Notes: generated from the letters alone by a model not told the origin. A DNA stretch of 30,865 nucleotides from Entrophospora sp. SA101 (GCA_958430865.1 CAUDNR010000476.1:1-30865); one strand, 5' to 3'. Positions 11,502 through 23,501 are shown, numbered from the stretch's first letter. Made by a program: numbers and translations.

Positions 11502-11510
11502 TTTTCTTTT
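11502..11510 (+). terminator. Pol III terminator of tRNA-Lys
   Basis: Two TTTT runs start five bases after the tRNA 3' end, as expected for RNA polymerase III termination. Confidence 0.7.
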
Positions 11511-11699
11511 AGTAAAAAAAAAAATATTATAAACAAACAATTTTTATTTATTGGATTGTTACAACATTTCAATCAATATTCTTTTGTTTTTAGCATTCAC
11601 TCAAATAATATTTTTACAAGCAACAACTGCTTCAAACATCAATCTACAAGTCTTCAATCCTTAATTGATCTACAATCATCTTGCCATCACCCTCCCTCC

Positions 11700-14600
11700 T
11701 TATTCATCATTGGTATCATCATTACCATGTGTTGTTGTTGACTCGACTTGAATCATTTTAGCAGATCTTAACCTATTTAATGCAGCCGTAGTCTCAAATC
11801 TTCTCGCTCTAGAATAAAATCCCAATTTTCTATCGTCAATGTTGATAATATTGCTACCTAGTCCAATTAAACTATAATCATGTTCATTATCAAAAAAATC
11901 CATCCATTTGTTTATTGTGAATGATTCTTCATTTTTGTTGTATTGTTGTCGTTGGATATACGTCAATTCATTTGCTATCAAATTTGTTTGTGAACGTTCA
12001 ACAAGTTGTTCAAAATTTGATAAGTCAAGTTTCGTGGGCGGCTTTGTATCATAATATTCGATAAGATGTTGATGTTTTGCACGAAATGTTTTTGATTGCA
12101 TTGAATCATTGATTTTTGGTATTCGATCTGTTACGGTGCCGTAATTATCACTAGCGCTACTATTACTATTATTCTGAGTTGCTAACGACTTTGCTTTAGC
12201 TGTTACGTCCCTAAAAAAAAGGATTTATAACTGTGATCGGCTTTTTTATTGCATGCTTTGAATGCAACTTTTAGATAAATTGTTTATACCATACCTTGCT
12301 TTATAATTTTCCATAACAATCACCAGGTCAGCAACATTTAAAAAACTTGCTAGATTCCCAATAATTATTATAGTGGAAACTCCAAGTTCGTCATAAAGTT
12401 GCCTTATCTATTTTTTTTTTTTCCAGAAAAAGAATAATTTTATTAAAAACAAGAAATAATAAATAAATATTGTATATAATATTAAAACCTTATCAATTAA
12501 TGGTATAATAGGTTCATTGCAAGAAACCGATAACAATTCTTGCATTATCTTATCTTTTACTAAACTATTATTATTAAATGCAAAAGATTAATTTAATCAA
12601 TATATATACAATATCATAATAATAATAAAAAGAAAACTTCTTACAAATTTGTAGCACAAGTGTCCTCATCATATAAAATTGTAGTGGCCCCAACCTTTGG
12701 AAAAACAATAAAAATTTCATAAAAACCTTTTATATAAATATCAATGGAACAAAATGAACTTTTTTTTTAATCACCTCCAGCATTTCTTGGATGCTAGCTG
12801 CCATACTTGTACTACCACTTGCATCATCTGTAGAAAAACATTTATTAATTTTATCACCTGGTAAACCTTCGAAGAATGGTGTTATATCTGTATTGGTCAC
12901 GTAGCGGCTATTTGTTGTCATTTGATTTATAATTATTAGTATATTAAATTGTAAAATATTTTCATTTTTTAAAATAAACATACCCATTCTCTGCTCTGAT
13001 TTTCACTGAACCCTTATCAATGACAACAAATTCTCTTCCATCACCTTTTATAAAATAATTGTTTTATTCATTCAAGTCATAAACAATAATAACAAGATAT
13101 TTATCAAAAAAATAACAGTTATAAAACCTGGTATGTGGTTATAAATTCCTAATTCAAGTGCTTGTAATAAAGTAGTTTTTCCCTGGGGAGTTTTTTATAA
13201 AACAAATATAGCAAATCATTAACTCAAAAGAATGAATATTTCGTTCCATGCTCTTAATTCACCAAAAAAGAATAATAATTACATGGAATCCACCGCCCTA
13301 AATTAATTAATATACAATTATTATGCGTTTTTATTTAAATAAAATAAAAAAACCACCAAGAAAAATTTTAATTTTTAACTGTTATCATAGTAATTCCAGG
13401 TGGTATGCCCATTCCTTTGATGATACCTTGGTTTGGCAATTCCACTGAAACTTCAAGATTTGGTGGTGACATAAATGGTACCTAAAAGATTTCTTTTATT
13501 ATTATTATTGACATACTTTTAACATTACTGATAATTATTATGAGTTAATACTAGCCGTATTGTTACCACACATTGGCAAATCAGATGCTCCGGATATACG
13601 TGGAAGTATAGCACCATTACGTACAAATGCGATCAATCCTTTAAATATTTTGATGTCAATTACTATAATAACTATTTTTTAAAATTTATAAACAAATATA
13701 TCTATCAATCTATCAACCTAATTTCTTCAAGCTTTCTCTTAAAAATTCTTGATCTTCTATACTTTCAATATGTGATCTAAGGTCACCATGATTTAAAACA
13801 CGGTAATACAAAGTTGATCCTATAACGGTTGGAAGATTCTCAACCAAAGTTTGCATGGCGATATCAGATTTTATCGTACGACCTGTTTTTGATATTTTTT
13901 TAATATAAAATAATCTAATCTTGAATACAAACATAGATCGAGCAAGTTGTGTGCGTATGTACATTTTTACATACGAATACGATTTATTTAACATGGCATA
14001 TACCTCTGGCAGGTAAATTAACAGTTAATCTCGCTTCGATCCATTTCTCATCTGCAACAACGCTAGTTCTTTGAATTACATGTTGACTAGGTTTATCAAT
14101 TCCAATCTCACCGCCTTTAACCTGATGAAAGGTCAAATGTTTGTTTGCTTTCTCATCATACAGTGATCCATTATTACCAAGTACACTGTGTATGTGCCGT
14201 GTCAAATAATCACAAAGTGCCACGTTCCTGATCTTAGATGTCAAGTACTCTCTAGGAAACTGGGCTAGCGTTTGTGGTACACGAACACGGACACTACTTG
14301 GTGGTGCAAAAGGGTCTACTTGAATTGTAGAAATATAGATTCTGTAATGATCCATATCATAAACACCTTAAAAAATCAAACAAACAAGTTTAAAAAAAAA
14401 AACTTCAAAATAAAAAACAAATATAGCACATAATTAATCACCCTTGATTCTGTTATATTGTTTATAAGGCCTATTATTAATTTCCTTTAACAAACTAATT
14501 AATTTTTGTGTTTCGTCATTATTTTTAAATTCTTGATTAAATAATTCGGTATTGATACTGTCATAAGATCCTTGCTGCTGATAATTACTTTGTTGTGAAT

Positions 14601-14742
14601 CATTGTTATTATTATTATAGCTTTTGTTACCATATTTTGCTTTATAATAAGCACCTAACAATGAACATATCGTTAATCAATAAATGGAAATTATTATCAT
14701 ATACACACATATATTACCTCTATTATTATAACTATTATTCAT
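11700..14742 (-). CDS. Predicted ATPase of the ABC class, 14 exons
   Basis: A 654-aa protein of the 'predicted ATPase of the ABC class' family, found in bacteria and fungi, function poorly defined; a kinetoplastid relative, MRB1590, is linked to mitochondrial RNA editing. Exons on the minus strand: 14718-14742, 14442-14654, 14004-14366, 13718-13882, 13556-13638, 13380-13481, 13283-13297, 13128-13182, 12984-13044, 12775-12907, 12645-12694, 12489-12564, 12295-12407, 11700-12210. All junctions keep frame and the sum is 655 codons. Motifs: Asn/Gln-rich N-terminus, VDPFAPPSSVRVRVPQ, Walker A GGGFHGKTT (318-326), signature-like DDASGSTS (388-395), Walker B ILYDEDTCATN (411-421), a C-terminal SRARRFETTAALNRLRSAK. 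Intron 5 (13482-13555) begins with GC (ACG|GCTAGT); exon 7 is only 15 nt. No membrane segments, so a soluble ATPase, not a transporter. An in-frame ATG at 14827-14829 would add 29 residues; MNNSYNNRG was chosen as start because it gives the Gly/Asn-rich beginning I associate with the family. Confidence 0.9.
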
Positions 14743-15028
14743 TTTTTTATAAAGTGTATCAAAAAAAAAGGCTTGGATACTACTAATACGGTTGATATTT
14801 TTTATCTGGTGTAAATTGGAAACTTGCATATTAGTATTAGTATTAGTACCTATACTAACTCATATTAAAAAAGAAATTTGGTAATGATAATCGGGAGAAC
14901 TTTTTAATATTTTTTTTTCAATAAAAAACGGAAAGACAAGACAATTTGTCATTGCTATATCTTAATATAAACATGAAAAAAAACTTACTCTTTAAAAAAA
15001 TAAAAAGCATAAAACATAAACCGAAAAA
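14743..15028. promoter_or_regulatory. 286-bp divergent promoter, ABC-class ATPase and CaMK gene
   Basis: Start codons of the two divergent genes are only 286 bp apart, so both promoters and 5' leaders share this AT-rich stretch. It includes a (TATTAG)n-like repeat at 14829-14850. The possible upstream ATG of the ATPase (14829-14827) falls inside it. Confidence 0.45.
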
Positions 15029-16942
15029 ATGGAGATAAAGAATTTTATCGATTCGGCACTTCATAGATCACCACAGCCAGAATCATATGAAAAAAAAGTA
15101 AGGAATAATAAAGGAGAAAAATTGCCAAGAAAATAATATTAATAATAAAAATTATATTTTTCAAAATTGTTATTAGAAATTTTACAGAATTGGGAAAACG
15201 TTAGGTACATAATTGTCATTTATCGTAACATTATTAATATTATTATTACATCTTAATTAATTGGTTAAATCATTTTTATGTTGAATGATGATTATATATA
15301 TAGGTACAGGAACTTATGGATCAGTTAAAGAAGCAGTAAAAAAAACCACAGGCCATAAGTTTGCAATTAAAGTTATTGAGAAAAGTAAAGTAAGAAATCA
15401 AGAAGAAATAGTCTACAAAGAAATGTATATATTATCCAAACTAGATCATCCCAATATTGTGAAGTTTTATGATTGGTTTGAATCAAGAAATAGATACTAC
15501 CTAGTATTTGAACTGTATCCTTCCTCATCAATTAATCAATCAAATAATTATTTATTATTATTATTATTATTATTACTATCTACTGCTACATCCCTACTCA
15601 TTGTTATTGCTTTATATAGTGCAACAGGTGGAGAATTATTTGAAAGATTAATGAAGATTGGCAAATTTACAGAATCTGATGCTATAGAAATTGTCAAGAC
15701 CATACTTGGGGCCGTCAAATATCTTCATGAACATAATGTTGTTCATCGAGGTAGTATTAAATAAATATATTAAGAATATGTTTATTTATCAAGTTATTAA
15801 TGAAATTTTTAAATTTTATTTAGATTTAAAACCTGAAAATTTATTATATAAAGATAAATTAAAAGATTCGCCACTTGTTCTTGCTGATTTTGGGTAATGA
15901 TGATATATTATTATTTTGTTGTTGTTTCTTTATAAAATTAATCTAGATGAATAATTTCATTTGTTTTTATTAATAAAAGCATATCAAAAGTTATAGAAAA
16001 TGAAGATGATATTATGTTCACTCATTGTGGATCTTATGTGTATGCAGGTAATAAATTGTAATATTTATTTATTATTAATCAAGTAATATTATCATGATTA
16101 ATTTAAATTTATTTTTGTTATAAACAGCACCAGAAATTCATCAAAGAATCCCATATTCAAGATCAGTTGATATTTGGAGTATTGGGTATTTATTTCTTGC
16201 CAGCAATCTATATATTACAATGAAATTTATATATAATAATTAAAATAATCAATATTAATAATAATTTTTTAATTTTAATTTTTTAATTAATTACATTAAC
16301 AGAATCATAACTTATTATTTGTATGTGTATTATAATTAAACTTGTTTTATCAAAGATATTTTATTTCTTGAATATTAATAACATTCTTAAATGAATGTTG
16401 TTTAATTGATAGATTATGTGGTTATCCACCATTTCGTTCTGAGAATCGAGCAGCGCTTTTAGAAGAAGTAACAAAAGCACATGTGAAGTTTGAGGAACGT
16501 TATTGGGGACTTGTATCAGAAAACGGTAATAATTATAATTATATAATTCACATGTATTGGTGTATGTATTGGTAATCAATCTCATGTGTTTTTAATAATT
16601 AAATTTTAAATATTAGCCAAGGATTTTATTCTTTATTTATTAAAATCAGATCCAAAAAAGCGACCTACAGCAGAGGAAGCATTAAAACATAAATGGTTGA
16701 CAGGCAGAAGTGCATCAGATGTAAATTTATTTGGAGATATTATGAAAAATTTCAATGCTCGTAAAAAATTTCGCGAAGCAGTTGAAGCAATAAAAGCAGA
16801 AAATAGACTTAAAAAGGCTAATAATAACAAAGAAATAAAAAGATTTAGCAGCGATTTTGAGAATGAAGATGATAGTAGTGGTGACAATAATTTGATAAAA
16901 GGAGGCCATAAAAACAATAAACAAGTGCATGCAATTGTTTAA
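15029..16942 (+). CDS. Ca2+/calmodulin-dependent protein kinase, CaMKI-like, 10 exons
   Basis: Ser/Thr kinase of 363 aa. Exons: 15029-15097, 15177-15204, 15304-15514, 15620-15750, 15824-15893, 15980-16047, 16128-16185, 16303-16320 (18 nt), 16413-16525, 16617-16942. All introns are GT-AG, 73-117 bp, and frame is kept throughout. Kinase motifs are complete: G-loop GTGTYG (33-38), Lys55 in AIKVI, HRDLKPENLL (Asp147), DFG (168-170), a short activation loop FTHCGSYVYAAPE with Thr184 as the probable activating-kinase site, then YSRSVDIWSIG and KRPTAEEALKHKWL. After the kinase domain comes NARKKFREAVEAIKAENRLKK, a basic amphipathic helix in the place of the CaMKI autoinhibitory/calmodulin-binding segment, followed by an acidic tail. 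This supports a Ca2+/calmodulin-controlled enzyme; substrates are unknown. Confidence 0.93.
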
Positions 16943-19040
16943 TAATAACAATAATAGTATTTAATAATACATGTAATTTTATTCTAAAAAAATTCTATCA
17001 TTAGTTTTTTGAATGAGTTAACGGATCAATTTCCTGACCGTAACTTTGAGTTTACAATAATTAAATAATTTTCTTCTTAAAAGAATTTAAAATTTATATA
17101 AAAGATTTTTAAATGATCTTGTTTCTAAAATTATTATTTGCTTAAATATTTATTTTTGCACTCTTATTGGTCAATTTAATGATCTGTAAAATAAATTGAT
17201 CCTATTCGAAATTTCGTAAAATTTATTATTGCCCTGCAGATGAATTAAATGCAATTTAATACTTATAAAAAAAGCAAAATAATCCCTATCTCAAAACCAA
17301 CTTTAATTCATTTGATATGCTAGAATCATGTAAGTTGTCGAGTATATTGAAGGGTAAATAATGGGATTTTGAAGGAAAATGCTGAAAAAATGATGGTAGT
17401 AGATATTTCCACGAAAGATAGGTAAGATATCCATATATACGTGTAACGTAATTTGCTTTGATAAGTAAGCAAAGGTTTAGACCACTAACTAGTAAAAGTG
17501 TTAACGGCAGTTAATGAAGTATTGTCCAAAGGTTAATTGGAAATACTGTTAGTGCTATTGTAAAAAGCAAAACTGTTAAACAAGCTGCTCGAGTTCTTTT
17601 GTAAACAGACAAAAGCAAGTTTGCAATCGCTCAACAAGCTTAAGCAAATTAAAAAAAAGAACTTTATAGGAGCCTTTGAGCTTGCAAAAGACCATGTCTA
17701 TTTATCTAGTACCATTAAGTGTGCTTATAAATTTTCCGGATACAAGAAAAGAGGCAGTAAGCGAAAATAAATAAGCTTATTACTTGACAAGCAACCGAAT
17801 TTCTTGCGATTAACTGGCAATAATGGCGCAAAAGTTGGGTCATCATCGGCCATAGTTGTTAAATAATAACAATGACATTTCGATTTATATACATATAAAT
17901 TTTGTGATAGCTGTTCCTCCAATAGTTTAAAACCCTATCTTTTTTTGCTATTCGCTAATAAATTACTAATATTTTTGTTGCCGGTAGAATAAAATCTATC
18001 TTTTCATGGTAACGATATTGCTCCCGTGTTTATTAACTAAAATTCATGGATATAGTTTTTTTCGATTAAAATCACTGCATCTTATTTCCTTGTTTTAAAA
18101 ACTGTAACATTCTAAAAAAAAACTGATTTAATCATCATATTATTATATCCGAATCGTTATTAAGTTTCAGAGTTTCTTTTTAAAAAAGAAAACATAACAA
18201 TAATATCTGGTATGTAATTTGAATTCGTTCTCAAAAATGATTTTTGTTCCTCATGCGGACAATTTCCAAATCTAGCTTTGGCTAGAGCTGGTTTTCCAAA
18301 ACTAGAGAGTCTCGTTTTGCCATAAGTCGTAACTAGTTTTGACATATATACACTACATATATTAAAAACCATTTGATCAGTACATCTATATCCCCTTACT
18401 ATTGATTTTATTATTTGATTTCCCCTATGTTTGTGATTATACTGTGTGAAATTATTTTCCGTTTTTTCAATAATCAATAATAATAATTCATCAACAGTCG
18501 CATGACATTTCTCGCCGATCTATATATAGGAGGTTGTAAAACACTAAAATTGCATTATAGTAAAATTTTTTAATTGAATGTCGTTTGATACCCTTGCTGT
18601 GTAGCAACCACCACCAAATTTGAGATAATAACTTCTTTATCATATGTATCTACTTTATGAAAAATTTTAAAGCAGGTTGTTAATAAAGCCGAAAATAATC
18701 TGACCCTCAAAGTCAAATTTTGCCTTTATATTCATATACGTAAAATTTTGTTTGGCGCGTCCAATTGCAAGTATAAGTAGAAATAAATGTCCAAATATTA
18801 CATTATTATGAATATTTACAGATTTCGATCACTTAGGTATGTCTTTTATAGCAATATCATTTATTTTAAAAGTAAATATGATAAATAAATAGATATTAAA
18901 ATTTTTCTTTTACATTTATTCCTATATATATACATGTGTAAATAATGATTAAATTTATCTCTGACTTTATTATTTATTTATCACAGTGATGTTATTAAAT
19001 ATAAGTTAAAATATAAGTAAAATTAAAGAGAAATTTATAT
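16943..19040. other. Gene-free stretch with possible transposon debris
   Basis: No intact gene. At 17470-17780 short frame pieces such as TVSAIVKSKTVKQAARVL and AFELAKDHVY resemble parts of Tc1/mariner transposases, but they lie in different frames with stops, so this is only a weak suggestion. An open frame on the minus strand at 18160-18477 has no recognisable domain. Confidence 0.35.
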
Positions 19041-19616
19041 AAACTATTTAATAATAGATAAAACGTTCGTTAGAATATTTTGTTCATAGATTTTGTCCTT
19101 AAAGCTTGTACAAACTATTGAATAATTGATAAACCCTTCGTTAGTATAGATCTTGTCCTTAAATCTCTACAAACTATTGAATAATTGATAAAACCTTCGT
19201 TAGAATATTTTGTTCACAGATCTTGTCCTTAACGCTTACTTCGATCACTCCTACACAAACTATTGAATAATTGATAAAACGTTTGTTAGAATATTTTGCA
19301 AGTTTCATAGATCTTGTCCTTAAAGTTTACTTCGATCATTACTGCAGAAACTATTGAATAATTGATAAAACGTTCGTTAGAATATTTTGTTCATAGATCT
19401 TGTCCTTAAAGTTTACTTCAATTACTCCCTATACAAACTATTGAATAATTGGTAAAACGTTCGTTAGTATATTTTGAAAGCTTCATAGATCTGTCCTTAA
19501 TGCTTACTTCAATCACTCCTACACAAACTATTGAACAATTGATAAAACGTTCGTTAGTGTATTTTGTTCATAGATATTGTCCTTAACGCTTGCTTCGATC
19601 ACTCCCATACAAACTG
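19041..19616. repeat. Minisatellite, seven units plus partial eighth
   Basis: Units begin with AAACTATTGAATAATTGATA at about 19041, 19112, 19171, 19257, 19348, 19435 and 19525, with a partial start at 19611. The usual period is 86-91 bp; the first units are 71 and 59 bp. Each unit continues with AAACGTTCGTTAGAATATTT, a TTCATAGATCTTGTCCTTAA block and, in full-length units, GCTTACTTCGATCACTCCTA. The short units lack internal blocks, which points to unequal exchange or slippage. Confidence 0.9.
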
Positions 19617-19655
19617 GATCTTAATCTTTATTATCATCCTCAAAAAACGATTATT

Positions 19656-19727
19656 CATTTCGTCGACAATCATTTCGTCGACAGTCATTTTGTCGAAAAT
19701 TTGTTTCGTCGAAAATTATTTCGTCAC
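19656..19727. repeat. Short tandem repeat CATTTCGTCGACAAT
   Basis: Five imperfect 15-16 bp units (CATTTCGTCGACAAT, CATTTCGTCGACAGT, CATTTTGTCGAAAAT, TTGTTTCGTCGAAAAT and a truncated last unit). The last part, TTCGTCGAAAATTATTT (19705-19721), recurs as an exact inverted copy at 19855-19871. Confidence 0.8.
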
Positions 19728-19871
19728 AAAAAAAAAACATCATTAAACAAATTTTTCTTCACACTTCCCACACACTCCGCTTTCCTCACTTAATTTCTTA
19801 ACTAACTTCCCACACTCCTCACATCTAACTCGTTCGGTCACTGGCTCGAGAATGAAATAATTTTCGACGAA
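19705..19871. mobile_element. Possible MITE bounded by 17-bp perfect inverted repeats
   Basis: TTCGTCGAAAATTATTT at 19705-19721 and its exact reverse complement at 19855-19871 enclose about 133 bp of non-coding sequence. One arm merges with a tandem array of the same motif. The structure fits a small inverted-repeat element, but no target-site duplication was identified. Confidence 0.4.
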
Positions 19872-20019
19872 GTAAACGCAAAAAAAAATAATAATAATAA
19901 TAATAATAACAACAACTGTATTTTTTATTTATATCTCATAGAATTGGAGCATGCGCCTACCAAGTATTAAAATTTACAAGATTTTAGATACCGCAAATTG
20001 AAATCAGGGTGTTTTTTTT

Positions 20020-20070
20020 TTTGATAAACACATTTGGGGTGTCCAATACTTTTTGGTGTAAAGGGCTGTA
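20020..20070. mobile_element. Solitary Tc1/mariner-like terminal sequence
   Basis: The string TTGGGGTGTCCAATACTTTT followed by TGGTGTAAAGGGCTGTAACAG resembles the terminal inverted repeats of Tc1/mariner elements, which typically read CAG(N)nAAAGTATTGGACACCCC from the outside. Only one terminus was found, so it is a broken or solo end. Confidence 0.4.
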
Positions 20071-20071
20071 A

Positions 20072-20538
20072 CAGTAGTATTAAAACTAATGATTTTATTT
20101 ATTATAATCATCATTTTCAAGAATAACTTTGGTACATAATAATTAATTAAATAAAGTTCATTATTAATCTATTATTATTATTATCATTATTAATTATTAT
20201 TCTATTTAAAAAGAAATTATAAAAATGAAAATTATGCTGTAAAAAATGTGTGCGTGCAAATGTAAATTGAATGTGTGTGAATGTTATTATGTATGAATGT
20301 ATGAATGTAAATATATAACAAATAATATATACTTTTATAAATAAATTTACAAAAAAAAATAATGATATAAAGAAAGATAAAAAAAATAAAAATAAAGTAA
20401 AATTAATTTAAAATATTTACAAAATACTACAGAAAATGTGACTGCACAAATTTAGCGAGTCAGTAACCTTAGCTCCATATGCAATTTTCTGGTTCACCGC
20501 CATTACCACCACCAGCCAATCTTTAATGTGTAATCTTA
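20072..20538. other. 3' flank of the BTB-TLDc gene
   Basis: AT-rich sequence with a repeated ATGTATGAATGTATGAATGTA run at 20285-20310. No gene seen; it probably holds the 3' UTR of the leftward BTB-TLDc gene. Confidence 0.4.
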
Positions 20539-23501
20539 TTATGGTTCACTGATATGAAATATTTCACATTCTAAAATTTCATTTTTTGACAAACAACCTA
20601 AATCATCATCAAAAAAATATATTGTAGATAATTCGCAACTTTTCTCGGCCAAGTTTACTCTTAAATATCCAAATGTCGGCCCGATATTATCAAATTTAAC
20701 TGTCATCCAATCAGTGTTAGTGTTATTGTTGTTGTTGTTGTTGTTGTTGTTACTGTCACCATTACTATTATTATTATAATTAATTTTAGAAATTTTGAAT
20801 CCATTTTTCGAATCATCATCATCGTCAACATCTCCATTACCATTTGCACCAAATGAAAGTATAAATATTTGTGATAATAATTGGGATGATAAATTTTTCT
20901 TATTATTATTGTGGTTATTGCAATCAAGACCAATTGGATTATAACCAACTATTAATAAGATATTACTATCATCACCAAGACTATCACTACCAATAGTATT
21001 ATTATTTTTTATTGTAGATGTTGGTTTACGAATTTTGGTGATAACCAATGTTGGACCATTATTAAATAAACATTTGTTTCTATTATATGAATCTAATCCG
21101 TCCCTTGTCATTCTAAACAATAAATTAAATTTATGCATCTTTTGGTTGTTATTGTCATTTTTGATCTTGCTATTTGGATCATTGATGCTGTCGTTATGAT
21201 TTCCAAGGAATGATAATCTTTTGAAAAAGGTTGCAGATTTTTTGAATTTTCTATAATGGTTTTTTAACGATTTTTTATTATTTTTTTTGTTGTTATTACC
21301 ACCTTCTTCAATGCATTCTATTAATAATTTCATGTGAAAATGATTAATCAAATTTGAATCATTCAGAATTATATTACCTAATCTACTGTTATTACTACCG
21401 ACACCATTAATATCAAGATTATTGTTGATGCTTAAATAATGATTGAAAAGTTCATTATTTTTTAATAATAAATTTAATTTTAAATTCTTTTCATGATATT
21501 CCGAATTGTTGGTACTAACATTGCTGCAAATTCTAGCACCGTTAACATTATAATTACTATATCTAAAATTGTTGTCAACGAATTCATAATCAAAATCGTA
21601 TTCTTCATCTATCATGAGCTGAAATTCGTTCCAATATTTTAAATATGGTAAAATGTTTTCAAAGTAAAAATTCCTTGATATATTTGAAAATTTTACAAAT
21701 AGTAACAAGTTATAAATCGTCCTATAGAATTTAATATATTCTTCCTTCTCCCACAACAATGATCCGTCATCGCTACTAATTTTTATTGCCGTTGATATCA
21801 TTTTTTGTTTACTCCATTCACAACTAAACTCCCAAATTTCTTCGCTTCCAATTTCTGATTCCTTTCTAACAAACTCCTCCAACAACCTAATAACCATATC
21901 CTCCGTCAACAAATACAATTCATTTGCCGATGACAACAACAACATTTTCAAATTTTCTTTATCAACTATTAATATTTTTAAAATGTAGTTGAACAATTTC
22001 TTGAACGATGGATTATAAAATGTTGTCAATAATATTTTGATAATGTATGGCCTCAATTTGTCAAGATCCAAATAGATAAAATGTGATTGTATTTCGTTAA
22101 TGAAATCTGTCAAGACCAGTTCATCTGACGCGATCAATATTTCCAAAATTGTTGGAATATCTAATGCTTCTAATTTCATACTATCAAAATATAAATATCT
22201 ACAAACATATTTGTAACGAAATAAGGATTAATCCCTTATCACTTGTAACAACATCTTCATTATACAAAATAAGATGATATGATATTGATATTTAATTACC
22301 TTAATATCGAAGTAAAAACCTTTGGTGAAATATTAGGCTTATCAAATATATGATAACAATTATTTGAATCTCTTTTTGACCAATTATTTGACAATGCTGT
22401 ACGAAAATACGAGCTACGTTTACTCAATATCACTGAATGCGATTTGAATTTTTTGATATTGTTTCCAGATCCAACTTTTATTATCACGTCAAAATTTGAT
22501 AATAATGATGACGACGATGACAACGATGATGATAAAGATGATAAAGACGTTGAAGATTGTGATGATAAATCATTATGATTGTTGTTATAACTTACAGTTA
22601 AATAATTATTAGTATTGTTATTGAAAGGTTCTTCGTCAAAATTTATTAAATTTTCAAAGGTTATCTCGTCATCTTCTTTCACATTGTCATTATTAATATT
22701 ATTAAACTTAAAATTATAATTACTTCCTCTTTTGTTACCTCCTTCCCCTCTATTACCAAGATTATTTTTATAATAAGAAGATTTTAATTTGGTGGGAGGA
22801 TAAGAAGGTCGATAAGACAAGTAATAGTTGCTTAGTGGTGATTGTTCAGAAGAAGGTCTCTTATTAAATTCTTGCGAAACTGATTTACTGATAATTTTGA
22901 AATGCCTTTTATGTTTTTTAACGTTGTCGTCATTATCGTCGTTGTTAATATCAATGTTGTTATCATTTGGTAAGATGATTTCTTCTTCTTTTGGTAATAA
23001 TATTATTGTTTCATTTAATAATGTATTTGGTGGGAGTTGCAATAATTGGTGACGATGATGATCCTCCATCATTATCTGCATCATATCCGATTCTTCTCTA
23101 TTATAATCATCATCTTCCAATTTTCCTTCCTCTTGATAGCGAAGATGGTGATGAAGATGGTGATGATCCTCTTGTATTATTAAATTTTCATCTATTGTAA
23201 AATTTATTTTTATATCCAATGTCTCTCTACTATCAATACTATCATTGATACTATCGTTAATATCTACATCGTCAATCATTTTATCATTTATCATCATTAT
23301 TATATTATTGCTGTTATTATTTTTTTCATAATTATAATATATTTCCTGCTCACTTTTATCATCATCACCATCACCATCATCATTATTAGTATCTAAAGGA
23401 GAGAATCTATTATTGTAATCGATGTAGTCACCAATATAATTAGTGTTGTTATTTGTTATAGCTTCTAAACTTTCCGCTAACATTCCAGTTATATCGAGCA
23501 T
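20539..23501 (-). CDS. BTB-BACK-TLDc domain protein
   Basis: A 953-residue protein in two exons, 22300-23501 and 20539-22198, separated by a 101-bp GT-AG intron (22199-22299) that splits an Arg codon inside the BTB fold (TSILR|YLYF). Residues 1-336 are low complexity (Asn, Asp, Ser and His runs). The BTB/POZ domain starts at FDVIIKVGSG (337) with KSHSVILSKRSSYFRTAL and KPNISPKVFTSILRYLYF; a BACK-like helical part follows, and a TLDc domain occupies roughly 680-953 (LLFRMTRDGLDS, GYNPIGL, IFILSF, GPTFGYLRV, CEIFHI). Asn/Asp-rich insertions expand the TLDc loops, as homopolymeric codon runs (AAT/GAT). BTB-BACK proteins commonly act as Cullin-3 adaptors, and TLDc proteins are linked to oxidative stress and V-ATPase regulation; either role here is inference. 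The same architecture is numerous in Glomeromycotina. Confidence 0.9.

Noticed and set aside
18160..18477. 105-codon open frame on the minus strand
   Set aside because: No domain or homologue recognised; sits in decayed repeat-rich DNA.
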